This document shows, one piece after another, positions 24,750-33,470 of a stretch of DNA of 64,000 nt (positions within the stretch are counted from its first letter, which is position 1; each line of letters opens with the position of its first letter). The stretch is from positions 62,001 through 126,000 of the forward strand of contig JAANMP010000003.1 of assembly GCA_011250595.1 (NCBI GenBank), in the 5' to 3' direction. The DNA comes from Bacillus sp. MM2020_1. Lineage in GTDB: Bacteria > Bacillota > Bacilli > Bacillales > Cytobacillaceae. The notes beneath the pieces are model-generated. The model worked only from the letters and a program-made list of their open reading frames with translations, had not been told where the DNA came from and did not search any database. The translations under genes and the position numbers were made by a program.

Positions 24750-27281
24750 TTGTTGGGGATTAGAAGAGAAAAGATTTTAAAAATTGTAAAATTTATTTTC
24801 CCGTTGTTACTGTTAATCTTTGCAATGATAGAAATGAAAAAATTTACCCAAAATTTAAATATGGAATTACTGAAGGATGAACTAAGTCAGCTTAATGTCG
24901 GGCTTCTTCTATTAATAATAGCAATCACCTTCGTGGCTGTATTACCAATGTTGCTTTATGATGTGGTATTAATAAGGATTTTAAAATTAAAAGTCTCTTT
25001 AAGGATCCTTTTAGAACAATCGTTCATTGCGAATTCTTTTTCTAATTTAATCGGCTTTGGTGGAATAATAGGGGCAATGCTACGGACGTACTTCTTTCAT
25101 AAACTCGAACAGGATAAGCGAAAGCTTTTAGGGGTTATTGCTTCTGTATCCTTATTTTATTTAACGGGGATATCAGTGCTCTCATGGCTTGTTACCATTA
25201 AATATCGGAACTTTCCACTGTTTGTTGATACCAAATGGCTTTATTTTGCAGTTTTAGGTGTCGGTTTATATTTACCGCTTTTTATTATTATACATATGAT
25301 TAAGTCACAAAAGGGCAGTCAGTCACTGTTAAGTCCAAGTATTACTTTAAAACTTATTTTGGTATCGATTTTCGAATGGCTGTCAGTATTTTTTGCGATT
25401 GTGATTTTGTGCAGGATATTGGGGATAGAAATCACTATTGAGCGTCTATTTCCTGTCTATATTGTAGCTGCTTGCGCTGGGATAATTAGCATGATTCCAG
25501 GCGGGCTGGGATCTTTTGATTTAGTGTTTATTTGGGGGATGCAAGAGTTATTTATTCCCGAAGAAAAAGTGCTTGTTTTACTGTTATTTTATCGGATTGG
25601 TTATTATTTTTTACCTTTCCTATTAAGCCTGGTTTTCTTTGTTAAACTGTATTGGGAGAAATGGAATCAAACCTGGAATGACCTTCCGAAAGCAATTGTC
25701 CAAGGTTTTAGTCATGTCTTGTTAACGATGCTGGTTTTTTTGTCAGGACTAATCCTACTTTTATCTGCAAGTGTTCCGGGAATTACGTCCAGACTAAAGG
25801 TAGCCCAGGAGCTTTTAGCCTTTCCAATCATTAACATTTCACATCAATTATCTGTTGCGGCAGGGTTTTTGTTATTAGGATTATCTAGAGGTATTGAATA
25901 TAGTGTTAAGAGAGCGTATGAGTTGACGATGTTCGCCCTAATCCTTGCCGCCTTATTTTCTATTTTTAAAGGGATTGATTATGAAGAAGCCATATTTCTA
26001 ATTGTCGTCGCTTTATTACTTAGAATGTCTAAGGGTCAATTTTATCGCGAAAGTTATGTCCTGACTTGGGGGAAAACGGGCTTTGATATTACCCTTATTT
26101 TAATGATTACAACAATGTATCTCTTAATAGGGTATGCCAATTTACCAATTTCAAAAATAGAAATCCCTACTAGGCTTTTGCCATATGTAATTATCGATTA
26201 TCGCGATTTATTTATGAGTGCAGTAATAGGACTTGTGATTGCCTTATTAATTCTTTTGTTTGGCTATTTGATCAGTTTGCCTAAAAAGTGGACATTAGAG
26301 CGGTCGATTGGTCGGGATGAAGAAATAATTGCACATTTATCCAAGTATCAAGGAAAGGTACTATCCCACTTAATTTTTTTACATGACAAATTCATTTTCT
26401 GGAACAGTAAAAAGAATGTTTTAATCTCTTATCAACCATATGCAGACAAGTTAGTTATTCTTGGTGATCCGATTGGAGAGAAAGATGAATTATCTAATGC
26501 CATTGAGGAATTTCAGGAAGTAGCCGATTTACATGGATATACTCCTGTTTTTTATCAAGTCAGTGATGACATTCTTCCGTATCTCCACGGGCACGGCTTT
26601 GCTTTTTTTAAATTAGGTGAAGAAGCGTTTGTAGATTTGAAAAGTTTCTCCTTATCAGGAAACAAAATGAAGGGTTTCCGGGCATTAAGAAATAAATTTG
26701 CTCGAGCAAACTATTCTTTTGAAGTAATTGATCCTCCATTTACACAGGGGCTTATGGAAGAACTGAGCGGAATCTCTAATGAGTGGCTCCTCGGGAGAAC
26801 GGAGAAGGGGTTTTCATTAGGGTATTTTGATGAAGACTATTTAAAGAAGGCTCCAATTGCGATTGTAAAGGATGAAAAAAAGCAAATACTAGGCTTTATG
26901 AGCATTATGTATGTCTACGATGACTATCAAACCATTTCTGTCGATTTGATGAGATTTAGACCAGAAGTATCATCAGGTACGGTTGATTACCTCTTCCTAT
27001 GTTTATTTGATTGGGCAAAGGAACAGGGGTACAGCCGCTTTAATATGGGGATGGCCCCACTTGCGAATGTAGGATTATCAAGGTTTTCTTTTCTAAGCGA
27101 GAAAATCGCCGCGCAAATATTTTTAAATGGACACTTTATTTACCATTTCCAAGGGCTTCGCAAATTCAAACAAAAATATACAGACAATTGGGAGCCTAAA
27201 TACTTGGCCTATCGTAGAAAATCGTCATTACCATTAATAATGGCGCAAATAACTTTATTGATATCGAAAAAAAGAAACTAA
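24750..27281 (+). CDS. mprF: Phosphatidylglycerol lysyltransferase/flippase
   Basis: A large integral membrane protein of 843 residues from the TTG at 24750; AGGTGG lies five bases before it, and a GTG at 24741 would overlap that site. Residues about 1-500 form up to 14 membrane segments (lipid flippase domain with SMIPGGLGSFDLVF). The C-terminal 300 residues are the DUF2156/GNAT-like synthase (ALRNKFARANYSFEVIDPP, MYVYDDYQTISVDLMRF). MprF transfers lysine from Lys-tRNA to phosphatidylglycerol and flips it outward, giving resistance to cationic peptides. Confidence 0.93.
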   Translation: MLGIRREKILKIVKFIFPLLLLIFAMIEMKKFTQNLNMELLKDELSQLNVGLLLLIIAITFVAVLPMLLYDVVLIRILKLKVSLRILLEQSFIANSFSNLIGFGGIIGAMLRTYFFHKLEQDKRKLLGVIASVSLFYLTGISVLSWLVTIKYRNFPLFVDTKWLYFAVLGVGLYLPLFIIIHMIKSQKGSQSLLSPSITLKLILVSIFEWLSVFFAIVILCRILGIEITIERLFPVYIVAACAGIISMIPGGLGSFDLVFIWGMQELFIPEEKVLVLLLFYRIGYYFLPFLLSLVFFVKLYWEKWNQTWNDLPKAIVQGFSHVLLTMLVFLSGLILLLSASVPGITSRLKVAQELLAFPIINISHQLSVAAGFLLLGLSRGIEYSVKRAYELTMFALILAALFSIFKGIDYEEAIFLIVVALLLRMSKGQFYRESYVLTWGKTGFDITLILMITTMYLLIGYANLPISKIEIPTRLLPYVIIDYRDLFMSAVIGLVIALLILLFGYLISLPKKWTLERSIGRDEEIIAHLSKYQGKVLSHLIFLHDKFIFWNSKKNVLISYQPYADKLVILGDPIGEKDELSNAIEEFQEVADLHGYTPVFYQVSDDILPYLHGHGFAFFKLGEEAFVDLKSFSLSGNKMKGFRALRNKFARANYSFEVIDPPFTQGLMEELSGISNEWLLGRTEKGFSLGYFDEDYLKKAPIAIVKDEKKQILGFMSIMYVYDDYQTISVDLMRFRPEVSSGTVDYLFLCLFDWAKEQGYSRFNMGMAPLANVGLSRFSFLSEKIAAQIFLNGHFIYHFQGLRKFKQKYTDNWEPKYLAYRRKSSLPLIMAQITLLISKKRN

Positions 27282-27288
27282 TTTCTTG

Positions 27289-27317
27289 ACCAGTTGGGGC
27301 ATTCCCGCTGGTTTTTC
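27289..27317 (+). terminator. Terminator after mprF
   Basis: ACCAG...CTGGT with inner GGG/CCC pairs, followed by five T. Confidence 0.65.
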
Positions 27318-27414
27318 ACTTTCTACAATAATAATATTCACTTTAAAACTATTATTTAGCATTACAATCTGGTAGTATGGAATAGGAAATAATGTAAAAG
27401 TTGGGTGTTATCTA

Positions 27415-28572
27415 TTGAAAAAGTTTGTATCCGTAATTTTACTATTGCTACTCATTTGTACTAATCATTTAACCATCTATGCGGCTAATAATGGACCGCT
27501 AGAATTGAAAAGTAAAGGAGCTGTTTTGTTAGATTCGGATACAGGAGCGGTTCTCTTTGCGAAAAATGCGGATAAGAGAATGTACCCCGCAAGTCTAACG
27601 AAAATAGCGACTGCGATTTATGCGATTGACAAGGGGAAATTAGACAGCATCGTCACTGTTAGCAGTAATGCAGTGAGACAAGATGGGACAAGTGTTTATT
27701 TAAATGAAGGGGAGAAAGTTCCTTTAAAGCAATTGATACAAGGTATGCTCGTTAATTCCGGAAATGATGCAGCTGTTGCAATTGCAGAACATTTAGATGG
27801 AAGTGTCGAACAATTTGCTGTTAATTTGAATGAGTATTTAAAATCAACAATTGGTGTCAATAACACCCATTTTATTAATCCTAACGGTTTGTTTGATAAA
27901 AACCACTATACTACAGCAATGGATTTAGCTATTATAACTAATTATGCTATTAAAAATCCTGTTTTTGCAGAAATCTTCGGGACGAAAGTCCTCAAATGGA
28001 AAGGGCAATCTTGGAAAACGAATATCCTTACCCACCACAAAATGCTAAAAGGGGAATTTGCCTACCCGGGAGTAACGGGCGGGAAGACCGGGTACACAGT
28101 CAAAGCAAAACAAACGCTTGCTACTACTGCGAGAAATGCGAATATAAAGTTGACCGCAGTCGTTTTGAATTCTGAACAACAACATGATAAATATGATGAT
28201 ACGGCCCTTTTGTTCAATTATGGTTTTAAGAACTATAAGCATGGAATATTAAAGCAGGGTGAGATTTATAAAAAGGATAATAAAGAATTTTATCCTGAAA
28301 TGGATACCCTGATTACAGAATCAAACAGTGGGACGAACAAAGAGGTAAATAATGACGGGAACTTATCGATAAAAAATCATAACGGGCAAGTTATCCAGTT
28401 AGTTACACTGAAATATAAAGAACCAGTTCCTAAGAAGGTTCCAGTTAAAAGTGAAAAAATTATTGCAAAGAAAGAGCAGGTTTCCCATCTTAATTCCATA
28501 TATGGTTTGGTGATTATTGCCTTTGCTGTAATTTTTATTGGTGTAAGGAAGAAGATTATTAAAAAATTCTAG
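27415..28572 (+). CDS. D-alanyl-D-alanine carboxypeptidase (S11, DacF/PBP5-like)
   Basis: A 385-residue penicillin-binding protein starting at TTG. It has a signal peptide (residues 1-24), then SLTK (Ser60-Lys63), SGN (115-117) and KTG (224-226), the three catalytic motifs of S11 peptidases that trim the terminal D-Ala of peptidoglycan stem peptides. The C-terminal part lacks a full PBP5 beta domain and ends in a membrane segment followed by RKKIIKKF, a tail anchor. It stands alone between two terminators. Confidence 0.9.
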   Translation: MKKFVSVILLLLLICTNHLTIYAANNGPLELKSKGAVLLDSDTGAVLFAKNADKRMYPASLTKIATAIYAIDKGKLDSIVTVSSNAVRQDGTSVYLNEGEKVPLKQLIQGMLVNSGNDAAVAIAEHLDGSVEQFAVNLNEYLKSTIGVNNTHFINPNGLFDKNHYTTAMDLAIITNYAIKNPVFAEIFGTKVLKWKGQSWKTNILTHHKMLKGEFAYPGVTGGKTGYTVKAKQTLATTARNANIKLTAVVLNSEQQHDKYDDTALLFNYGFKNYKHGILKQGEIYKKDNKEFYPEMDTLITESNSGTNKEVNNDGNLSIKNHNGQVIQLVTLKYKEPVPKKVPVKSEKIIAKKEQVSHLNSIYGLVIIAFAVIFIGVRKKIIKKF

Positions 28573-28582
28573 TTGAACGATT

Positions 28583-28628
28583 AAAGCCATGAAAAGGAGG
28601 ATGAAACCCTTTCATGGCTTTTTTTCCT
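28583..28628 (+). terminator. Terminator after the carboxypeptidase gene
   Basis: AAAGCCATGAAA (28583-28594) pairs with TTTCATGGCTTT (ending 28622), followed by a T run. Confidence 0.82.
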
Positions 28629-28667
28629 TTTATCTGCAAATAGAATTTATCATAAAAGATAGAAATA

Positions 28668-28696
28668 AAAAAAGACTAAAGTTAATCCTTTAGTCT
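28668..28696 (-). terminator. Terminator of the ykuS-like gene
   Basis: AGACTAAAG pairs with CTTTAGTCT; the minus strand continues into TTTTTTTATTTC. Confidence 0.8.
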
Positions 28697-28714
28697 CCTG
28701 AGAAAATTACCTCA

Positions 28715-28957
28715 TTATTGCAGTCTACTTTCGACTTGTTGACATACTTCGTCAGCAGACAGGCCGCTTGCGTCTATAACTGAGCCCTTTGTAAAGGTAT
28801 CCTGCATTCCCATTACATTTGAATCTAGTCCTGTTACTACACAACAATCGCAATTCTGAGCGTCTGACTCCTGCTTTAATTCGACCACATCATGACCCTT
28901 TTCACGTAAAGCTGCCTGAACTTGTCCAAGAGATTCTTCTACACCAATTTTTGCCAT
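28715..28957 (-). CDS. ykuS: UPF0180 protein, YkuS-like
   Basis: An 80-residue protein from the ATG at 28957 after GGAGGAGGTG. The pattern [26 protein letters not shown] and [12 protein letters not shown] is that of the UPF0180/YkuS family of Bacillus, function unknown. A CDCC motif (residues about 36-39) is notable. Single-gene transcript. Confidence 0.82.
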   Translation of the reverse strand: MAKIGVEESLGQVQAALREKGHDVVELKQESDAQNCDCCVVTGLDSNVMGMQDTFTKGSVIDASGLSADEVCQQVESRLQ

Positions 28958-29057
28958 ACAAAACACCTCCTCCTCTAGATTATTTTGCTTAACTTTATCT
29001 GAATTATTCGGAATAAGTAGCTATTATCATCCAAAAGCTAATAGGGGAGGTGTAATA

Positions 29058-29189
29058 ATGGGAAAACGTAAAAAGGATCCATCAACCATCGGATTGGCTT
29101 CCTCACAAGTAGAAGGCCAGGGAACAACAACCACTGAAACGGGTTCACGAACGGAACCATCATCGAGAAGAAAACAGAAGAAGGATTAA
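29058..29189 (+). CDS. Small basic protein, YuzL-like
   Basis: A 43-residue protein starting at the ATG after GGGGAGGTG. Lys/Arg-rich ends (GKRKKDPS, SSRRKQKKD) flank a Thr/Ser/Gly-rich middle (SSQVEGQGTTTTETGS). The KxPSxxGxxxxxVxGQ pattern recalls the YuzL family of short Bacillus proteins. Function unknown. It is followed six bases later by a terminator, which supports a real monocistronic gene. Confidence 0.65.
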   Translation: MGKRKKDPSTIGLASSQVEGQGTTTTETGSRTEPSSRRKQKKD

Positions 29190-29195
29190 AAAAAC

Positions 29196-29228
29196 AGCAC
29201 CCACATTATCGTATGTGGGTGCTTGTTA
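29196..29228. terminator. Bidirectional terminator
   Basis: AGCACCCACAT (29196-29206) pairs with ATGTGGGTGCT (29213-29223). It serves the YuzL-like gene and the convergent ABC-F gene. Confidence 0.85.
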
Positions 29229-29233
29229 GTTCT

Positions 29234-30889
<1,656 letters not shown>

Positions 30890-31042
30890 TTATACCATTA
30901 AAATAGAAGAAGAGCGAATTCTTTAAGTTAGTGTTCATTTTTAAAGAAAAATTTTCTGAAAAAATTTCTCGGATTTCACACTTTATTCATATTTTTGTTG
31001 TAGAATTGGGGTATATAGCAAGTAAAAGAAGGTGTGAGAAAG

Positions 31043-31177
31043 ATGACAAAAAATCAACTGTCTGAACTCGTAAACAAGTTAAAAAAGGCCGGTATAAAAG
31101 CGAGTTTAACCAAACCGAAGTCTAATTACCTTATTTCTTTACAGCAATTAAAAAAATACCCTTCATCTGTTAATTAA
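31043..31177 (+). CDS. Small hypothetical protein (44 aa)
   Basis: ATG follows GAAGGTGTGAG. The 44 residues are basic and polar (NQLSELVNKLKKAGIKASL, LQQLKKYPSS), probably two short helices with no membrane segment. The tight RBS and the strong terminator 18 bases downstream argue for a real gene. No family recognised. Confidence 0.55.
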   Translation: MTKNQLSELVNKLKKAGIKASLTKPKSNYLISLQQLKKYPSSVN

Positions 31178-31194
31178 ATAGGATGCAAATTAGT

Positions 31195-31231
31195 AAAAAG
31201 CGATTAATCCCAAGTGGATTAATCGCTTTTT
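31195..31231. terminator. Bidirectional terminator
   Basis: A 16-bp stem, AAAAAGCGATTAATCC with GGATTAATCGCTTTTT, separated by CAAGT. Confidence 0.9.
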
Positions 31232-31232
31232 T

Positions 31233-31835
31233 TTATTCAATCTTATCCATGACCTTGTCGTAAACTTCTTTTTTATCAAAGCCTTTTCCCATCGGAAATT
31301 TGGCAATAAATTTATTATTCTCATCAACCAAAAAAGTAAAGGTTGAATGGACGAATTGACCATTACCTGGGTCTTTAAATTGAAATTGCATTGCATCCGT
31401 CACTTTTTTAAGTTGTTGCCTATCCCGTTTAATGTTTGCCTTTTCTCCTGTTAAGAACAACCATTGTTTGTTGTTATCTATCTCAAACCCCTTCATATAA
31501 TCAGTTAAGACCTCGGGTGTGTCTCGGTAAGGATCGATGGTAATTGTTAAAAATTCAATCTCCTTACCAAAAACACCGACCTTTTCAAAGTCACTTTTCA
31601 AGTCAATCATTTTTTGTGTAGTAGTTGGACATATATCAGGACAATGAGTGTAGATGAATTCAACTAGTTTTAATTTAGTCCGGTCCTTACCAAAATTATA
31701 TGAATCACCATTTTGGTCTATCAAGGTAACTTCTGCAGGTATTTTCGCATTTGCATCGCGAACGAGAAAGAAAGAAATTCCTGCTGCAATCCCGATAAAT
31801 ACTGTAAGACTGCATATTAAATAGATCTTTTTCAT
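31233..31835 (-). CDS. SCO1/SenC-family copper chaperone
   Basis: A 200-residue protein anchored by an N-terminal membrane segment (YLICSLTVFIGIAAGISFFLV). The thioredoxin-like domain contains the copper-binding CPDIC (CxxxC) in FIYTHCPDICPTT and the conserved His in FVHSTFTFLV. Sco proteins (B. subtilis YpmQ) deliver copper to the CuA site of cytochrome oxidase subunit II. A CuA protein is encoded at 56899-57435, a possible client. The ATG at 31835 follows GGAGGG. Confidence 0.9.
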   Translation of the reverse strand: MKKIYLICSLTVFIGIAAGISFFLVRDANAKIPAEVTLIDQNGDSYNFGKDRTKLKLVEFIYTHCPDICPTTTQKMIDLKSDFEKVGVFGKEIEFLTITIDPYRDTPEVLTDYMKGFEIDNNKQWLFLTGEKANIKRDRQQLKKVTDAMQFQFKDPGNGQFVHSTFTFLVDENNKFIAKFPMGKGFDKKEVYDKVMDKIE

Positions 31836-31974
31836 ATGTATCCCTCCTACCTTTAAGATAAAGAAGTTATCAGAAAAAAGATATGGATATTTTGTGAACA
31901 AAAGTTAGTGCAAAGTAAGCTTTATTGATATCGTTTATTATGACATTTTTACAACCTTATTTTATCTAGAAGGA

Positions 31975-31999
31975 AAGCCTTCCTAATTTAGGAAGGCTT
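31975..31999 (-). terminator. Hairpin downstream of the small minus-strand gene
   Basis: AAGCCTTCCTA pairs with TAGGAAGGCTT across a 3-base loop. The T tract is poor (TTCCTTC on the minus strand), so termination is uncertain. Confidence 0.4.
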
Positions 32000-32005
32000 A
32001 AAATC

Positions 32006-32146
32006 TTAGTCTTTCTTTTTATTATCAAGATACCTTTGCGCCAGTAAATTCTTGACTTCATTGTAACTCAAGCCGGATTGGCTGTTTAACTTCTTCACTT
32101 CTTCGATATCCGTTCCCACATTCGTATATCTTTTTTGATTTATCAT
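32006..32146 (-). CDS. Small hypothetical protein, faintly gamma-SASP-like (46 aa)
   Basis: ATG at 32146 follows AGGAGTG. The protein reads NVGTDIEEVKKLNSQSG, then LSYNEVKNLLAQRYLD. The segment TDxxxVKxxNxQS resembles one repeat of gamma-type small acid-soluble spore proteins, but only one such repeat is present. The assignment is weak; it could be another short spore or regulatory protein. Confidence 0.55.
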   Translation of the reverse strand: MINQKRYTNVGTDIEEVKKLNSQSGLSYNEVKNLLAQRYLDNKKKD

Positions 32147-32224
32147 TCTTTTTATCACTCCTAAGGTTTCTGGAAATGAAAAGTCACTTTTTTGTACATA
32201 CTAATAAAAAAGGAGGCGGTTCCC

Positions 32225-32410
32225 ATTTTTTATGGTAAAAGAGCGAAAGAAGAAGAAATTGAAACAATCTTGGTTGATACTGAAATTTATTCATGTATTG
32301 ATGAAGCATGTATAGGTTGGATGAGGAAGGATTTTGTAGCAGATGACTTACTCTGCCCAATGTGTGGCAATGAAATGCTACAGGAAATGAGAGAGCTTCC
32401 ACAAATTTAA
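32225..32410 (+). CDS. YdjO-like cold-inducible zinc-ribbon protein, possible ATT start
   Basis: The protein has CIDEACIGWMRKDF and CPMCGNEM, two CxxxxC/CxxC-type pairs with the GWMR motif of the YdjO family (cold-inducible in B. subtilis). AAGGAGGCGG lies eight bases before an ATT codon at 32225, and homologs recalled from other bacilli begin about there (FYGKR). No in-frame ATG, GTG or TTG fits the RBS. A TTG at 32192 is open in frame but has no RBS. So either ATT is used, as in infC, or the product starts at 32192 and the internal AGGAGG is fortuitous. Confidence 0.7.
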   Translation: MFYGKRAKEEEIETILVDTEIYSCIDEACIGWMRKDFVADDLLCPMCGNEMLQEMRELPQI

Positions 32411-32427
32411 TAAATTAAATATTTATA

Positions 32428-32460
32428 AAGACTGTCATGAAGAAGTGACAGTCTTTTCTT
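32428..32460. terminator. Bidirectional terminator
   Basis: AAGACTGTCA (32428-32437) pairs with TGACAGTCTT (32446-32455), followed by TTCTT. Confidence 0.8.
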
Positions 32461-32707
32461 ATTCGCAAAAATCGAAAAAATGGGATTCAAATGCATTTTT
32501 TGCTGCTTCAGAACTGCTAAATAGAGCATCATCCTCTTCGAGTTCAAGAAATTTCTCATTAAGGTATAATGCTAACGTATTTGGTTTTTTGGGATGTTGG
32601 ACAATCTCAGCAGTTTTAATGTTTACGGCAGTTAGCGTAGAGGGATTCCGATAAAGCACAAATACTTCATCACCGGGTTTAGCATTAGCTATATCAATCA
32701 TTCCCAT
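32459..32707 (-). CDS. SplA-like transcriptional regulator
   Basis: An 82-residue protein with AKPGDEVFVLYRNPSTLTAVNI, IVQHPKKPNTLALYLNE and EEDDALFSSSEAAKNAF. This layout matches, as I recall it, SplA, the small regulator of the spore photoproduct lyase gene splB. No splB lies beside it, so it may be a paralogue or a separated gene. AAGGGCGG precedes the ATG. Confidence 0.6.
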   Translation of the reverse strand: MGMIDIANAKPGDEVFVLYRNPSTLTAVNIKTAEIVQHPKKPNTLALYLNEKFLELEEDDALFSSSEAAKNAFESHFFDFCE

Positions 32708-32727
32708 GTTATTTAACCGCCCTTCTT

Positions 32728-32892
32728 CTATAAATTTTCATTTTGTTGTTGAATTTCGTCCCCGCTAATCAAGGTATTGGCTTCTTCAAGATTTCTAAGT
32801 TCATCTACAGAATCCCCGGAAACCGTTTTTGTATTATCGGCAAACGTTTCTTTTAAAGTGTCTCTAGATCGGTCCTTACGAAAATTAAACAT
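32728..32892 (-). CDS. Small acidic hypothetical protein (54 aa)
   Basis: ATG at 32892 with AAGGAGT eight bases upstream. The protein starts MFNFRKDRSRDTLKETF and becomes acidic and Gln/Asn-rich (DSVDELRNLEEAN, GDEIQQQNENL). No cysteine and no membrane segment. No family recognised. It lies 20 bases before the SplA-like gene and may be cotranscribed with it. Confidence 0.55.
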   Translation of the reverse strand: MFNFRKDRSRDTLKETFADNTKTVSGDSVDELRNLEEANTLISGDEIQQQNENL

Positions 32893-33003
32893 TCATTTCA
32901 ACTCCTTATCTTAAGGTTTTGCTTCGTAGATAGGGTTTATGCTTGGCTAATTCTCTCCAAAACGGAAAAAATTGAATATAAACCATCATCTTCGCATGGC
33001 AAC

Positions 33004-33030
33004 AAAAAACTCTCCATAAAGGAGAGCTTT
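33004..33030 (-). terminator. Terminator of the YhfH-like gene
   Basis: CTCTCC and GGAGAG enclose ATAAA; the minus strand continues into TTTTTTG. Confidence 0.65.
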
Positions 33031-33036
33031 GAAATG

Positions 33037-33171
33037 CTATTCTTCTTTTTTCGCTAAGCAGCGGTCACATTCCATAAAGTAACTTTCTGCTTGTTCCTCC
33101 ATATGCTGACCACATTCACAACATTCCTTTTTTTGCAAAGTACGAAAAAACTCAACTGGATTCATTAACAT
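33037..33171 (-). CDS. YhfH-family small zinc-ribbon protein
   Basis: A 44-residue protein, MLMNPVEFFRTL then CCECGQHMEEQAESYFMECDRC. The PVEFFR start and the paired CxxC/CxxC ribbon match the short YhfH family of Bacillus, function unknown. GGAGGAG precedes the ATG. Confidence 0.75.
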   Translation of the reverse strand: MLMNPVEFFRTLQKKECCECGQHMEEQAESYFMECDRCLAKKEE

Positions 33172-33470
33172 AATAAAACTCCTCCTTTATTAATACAGTT
33201 TATTTATAACGCTCTTGTTATAGTACAGTATAGCTGAAATAAATAAAAATGTGTAGGCTTTTTTTAAAAAAATTTGCCCCATTTTAATAAATAAGGCTTT
33301 TATCACAAATTCGAATTTATTCCATTTTTAAAAGGTTTAATGGAAAAATAATTTATCGGTTAAAAATATAGGGAAAATGACAATCTTCGATATTTAATGC
33401 TTCCATAACATTGCGATTTCCATTACAATCATAGTAGAAAAGCAATGTGGAAATAGGGGGAGGCTGGTAA

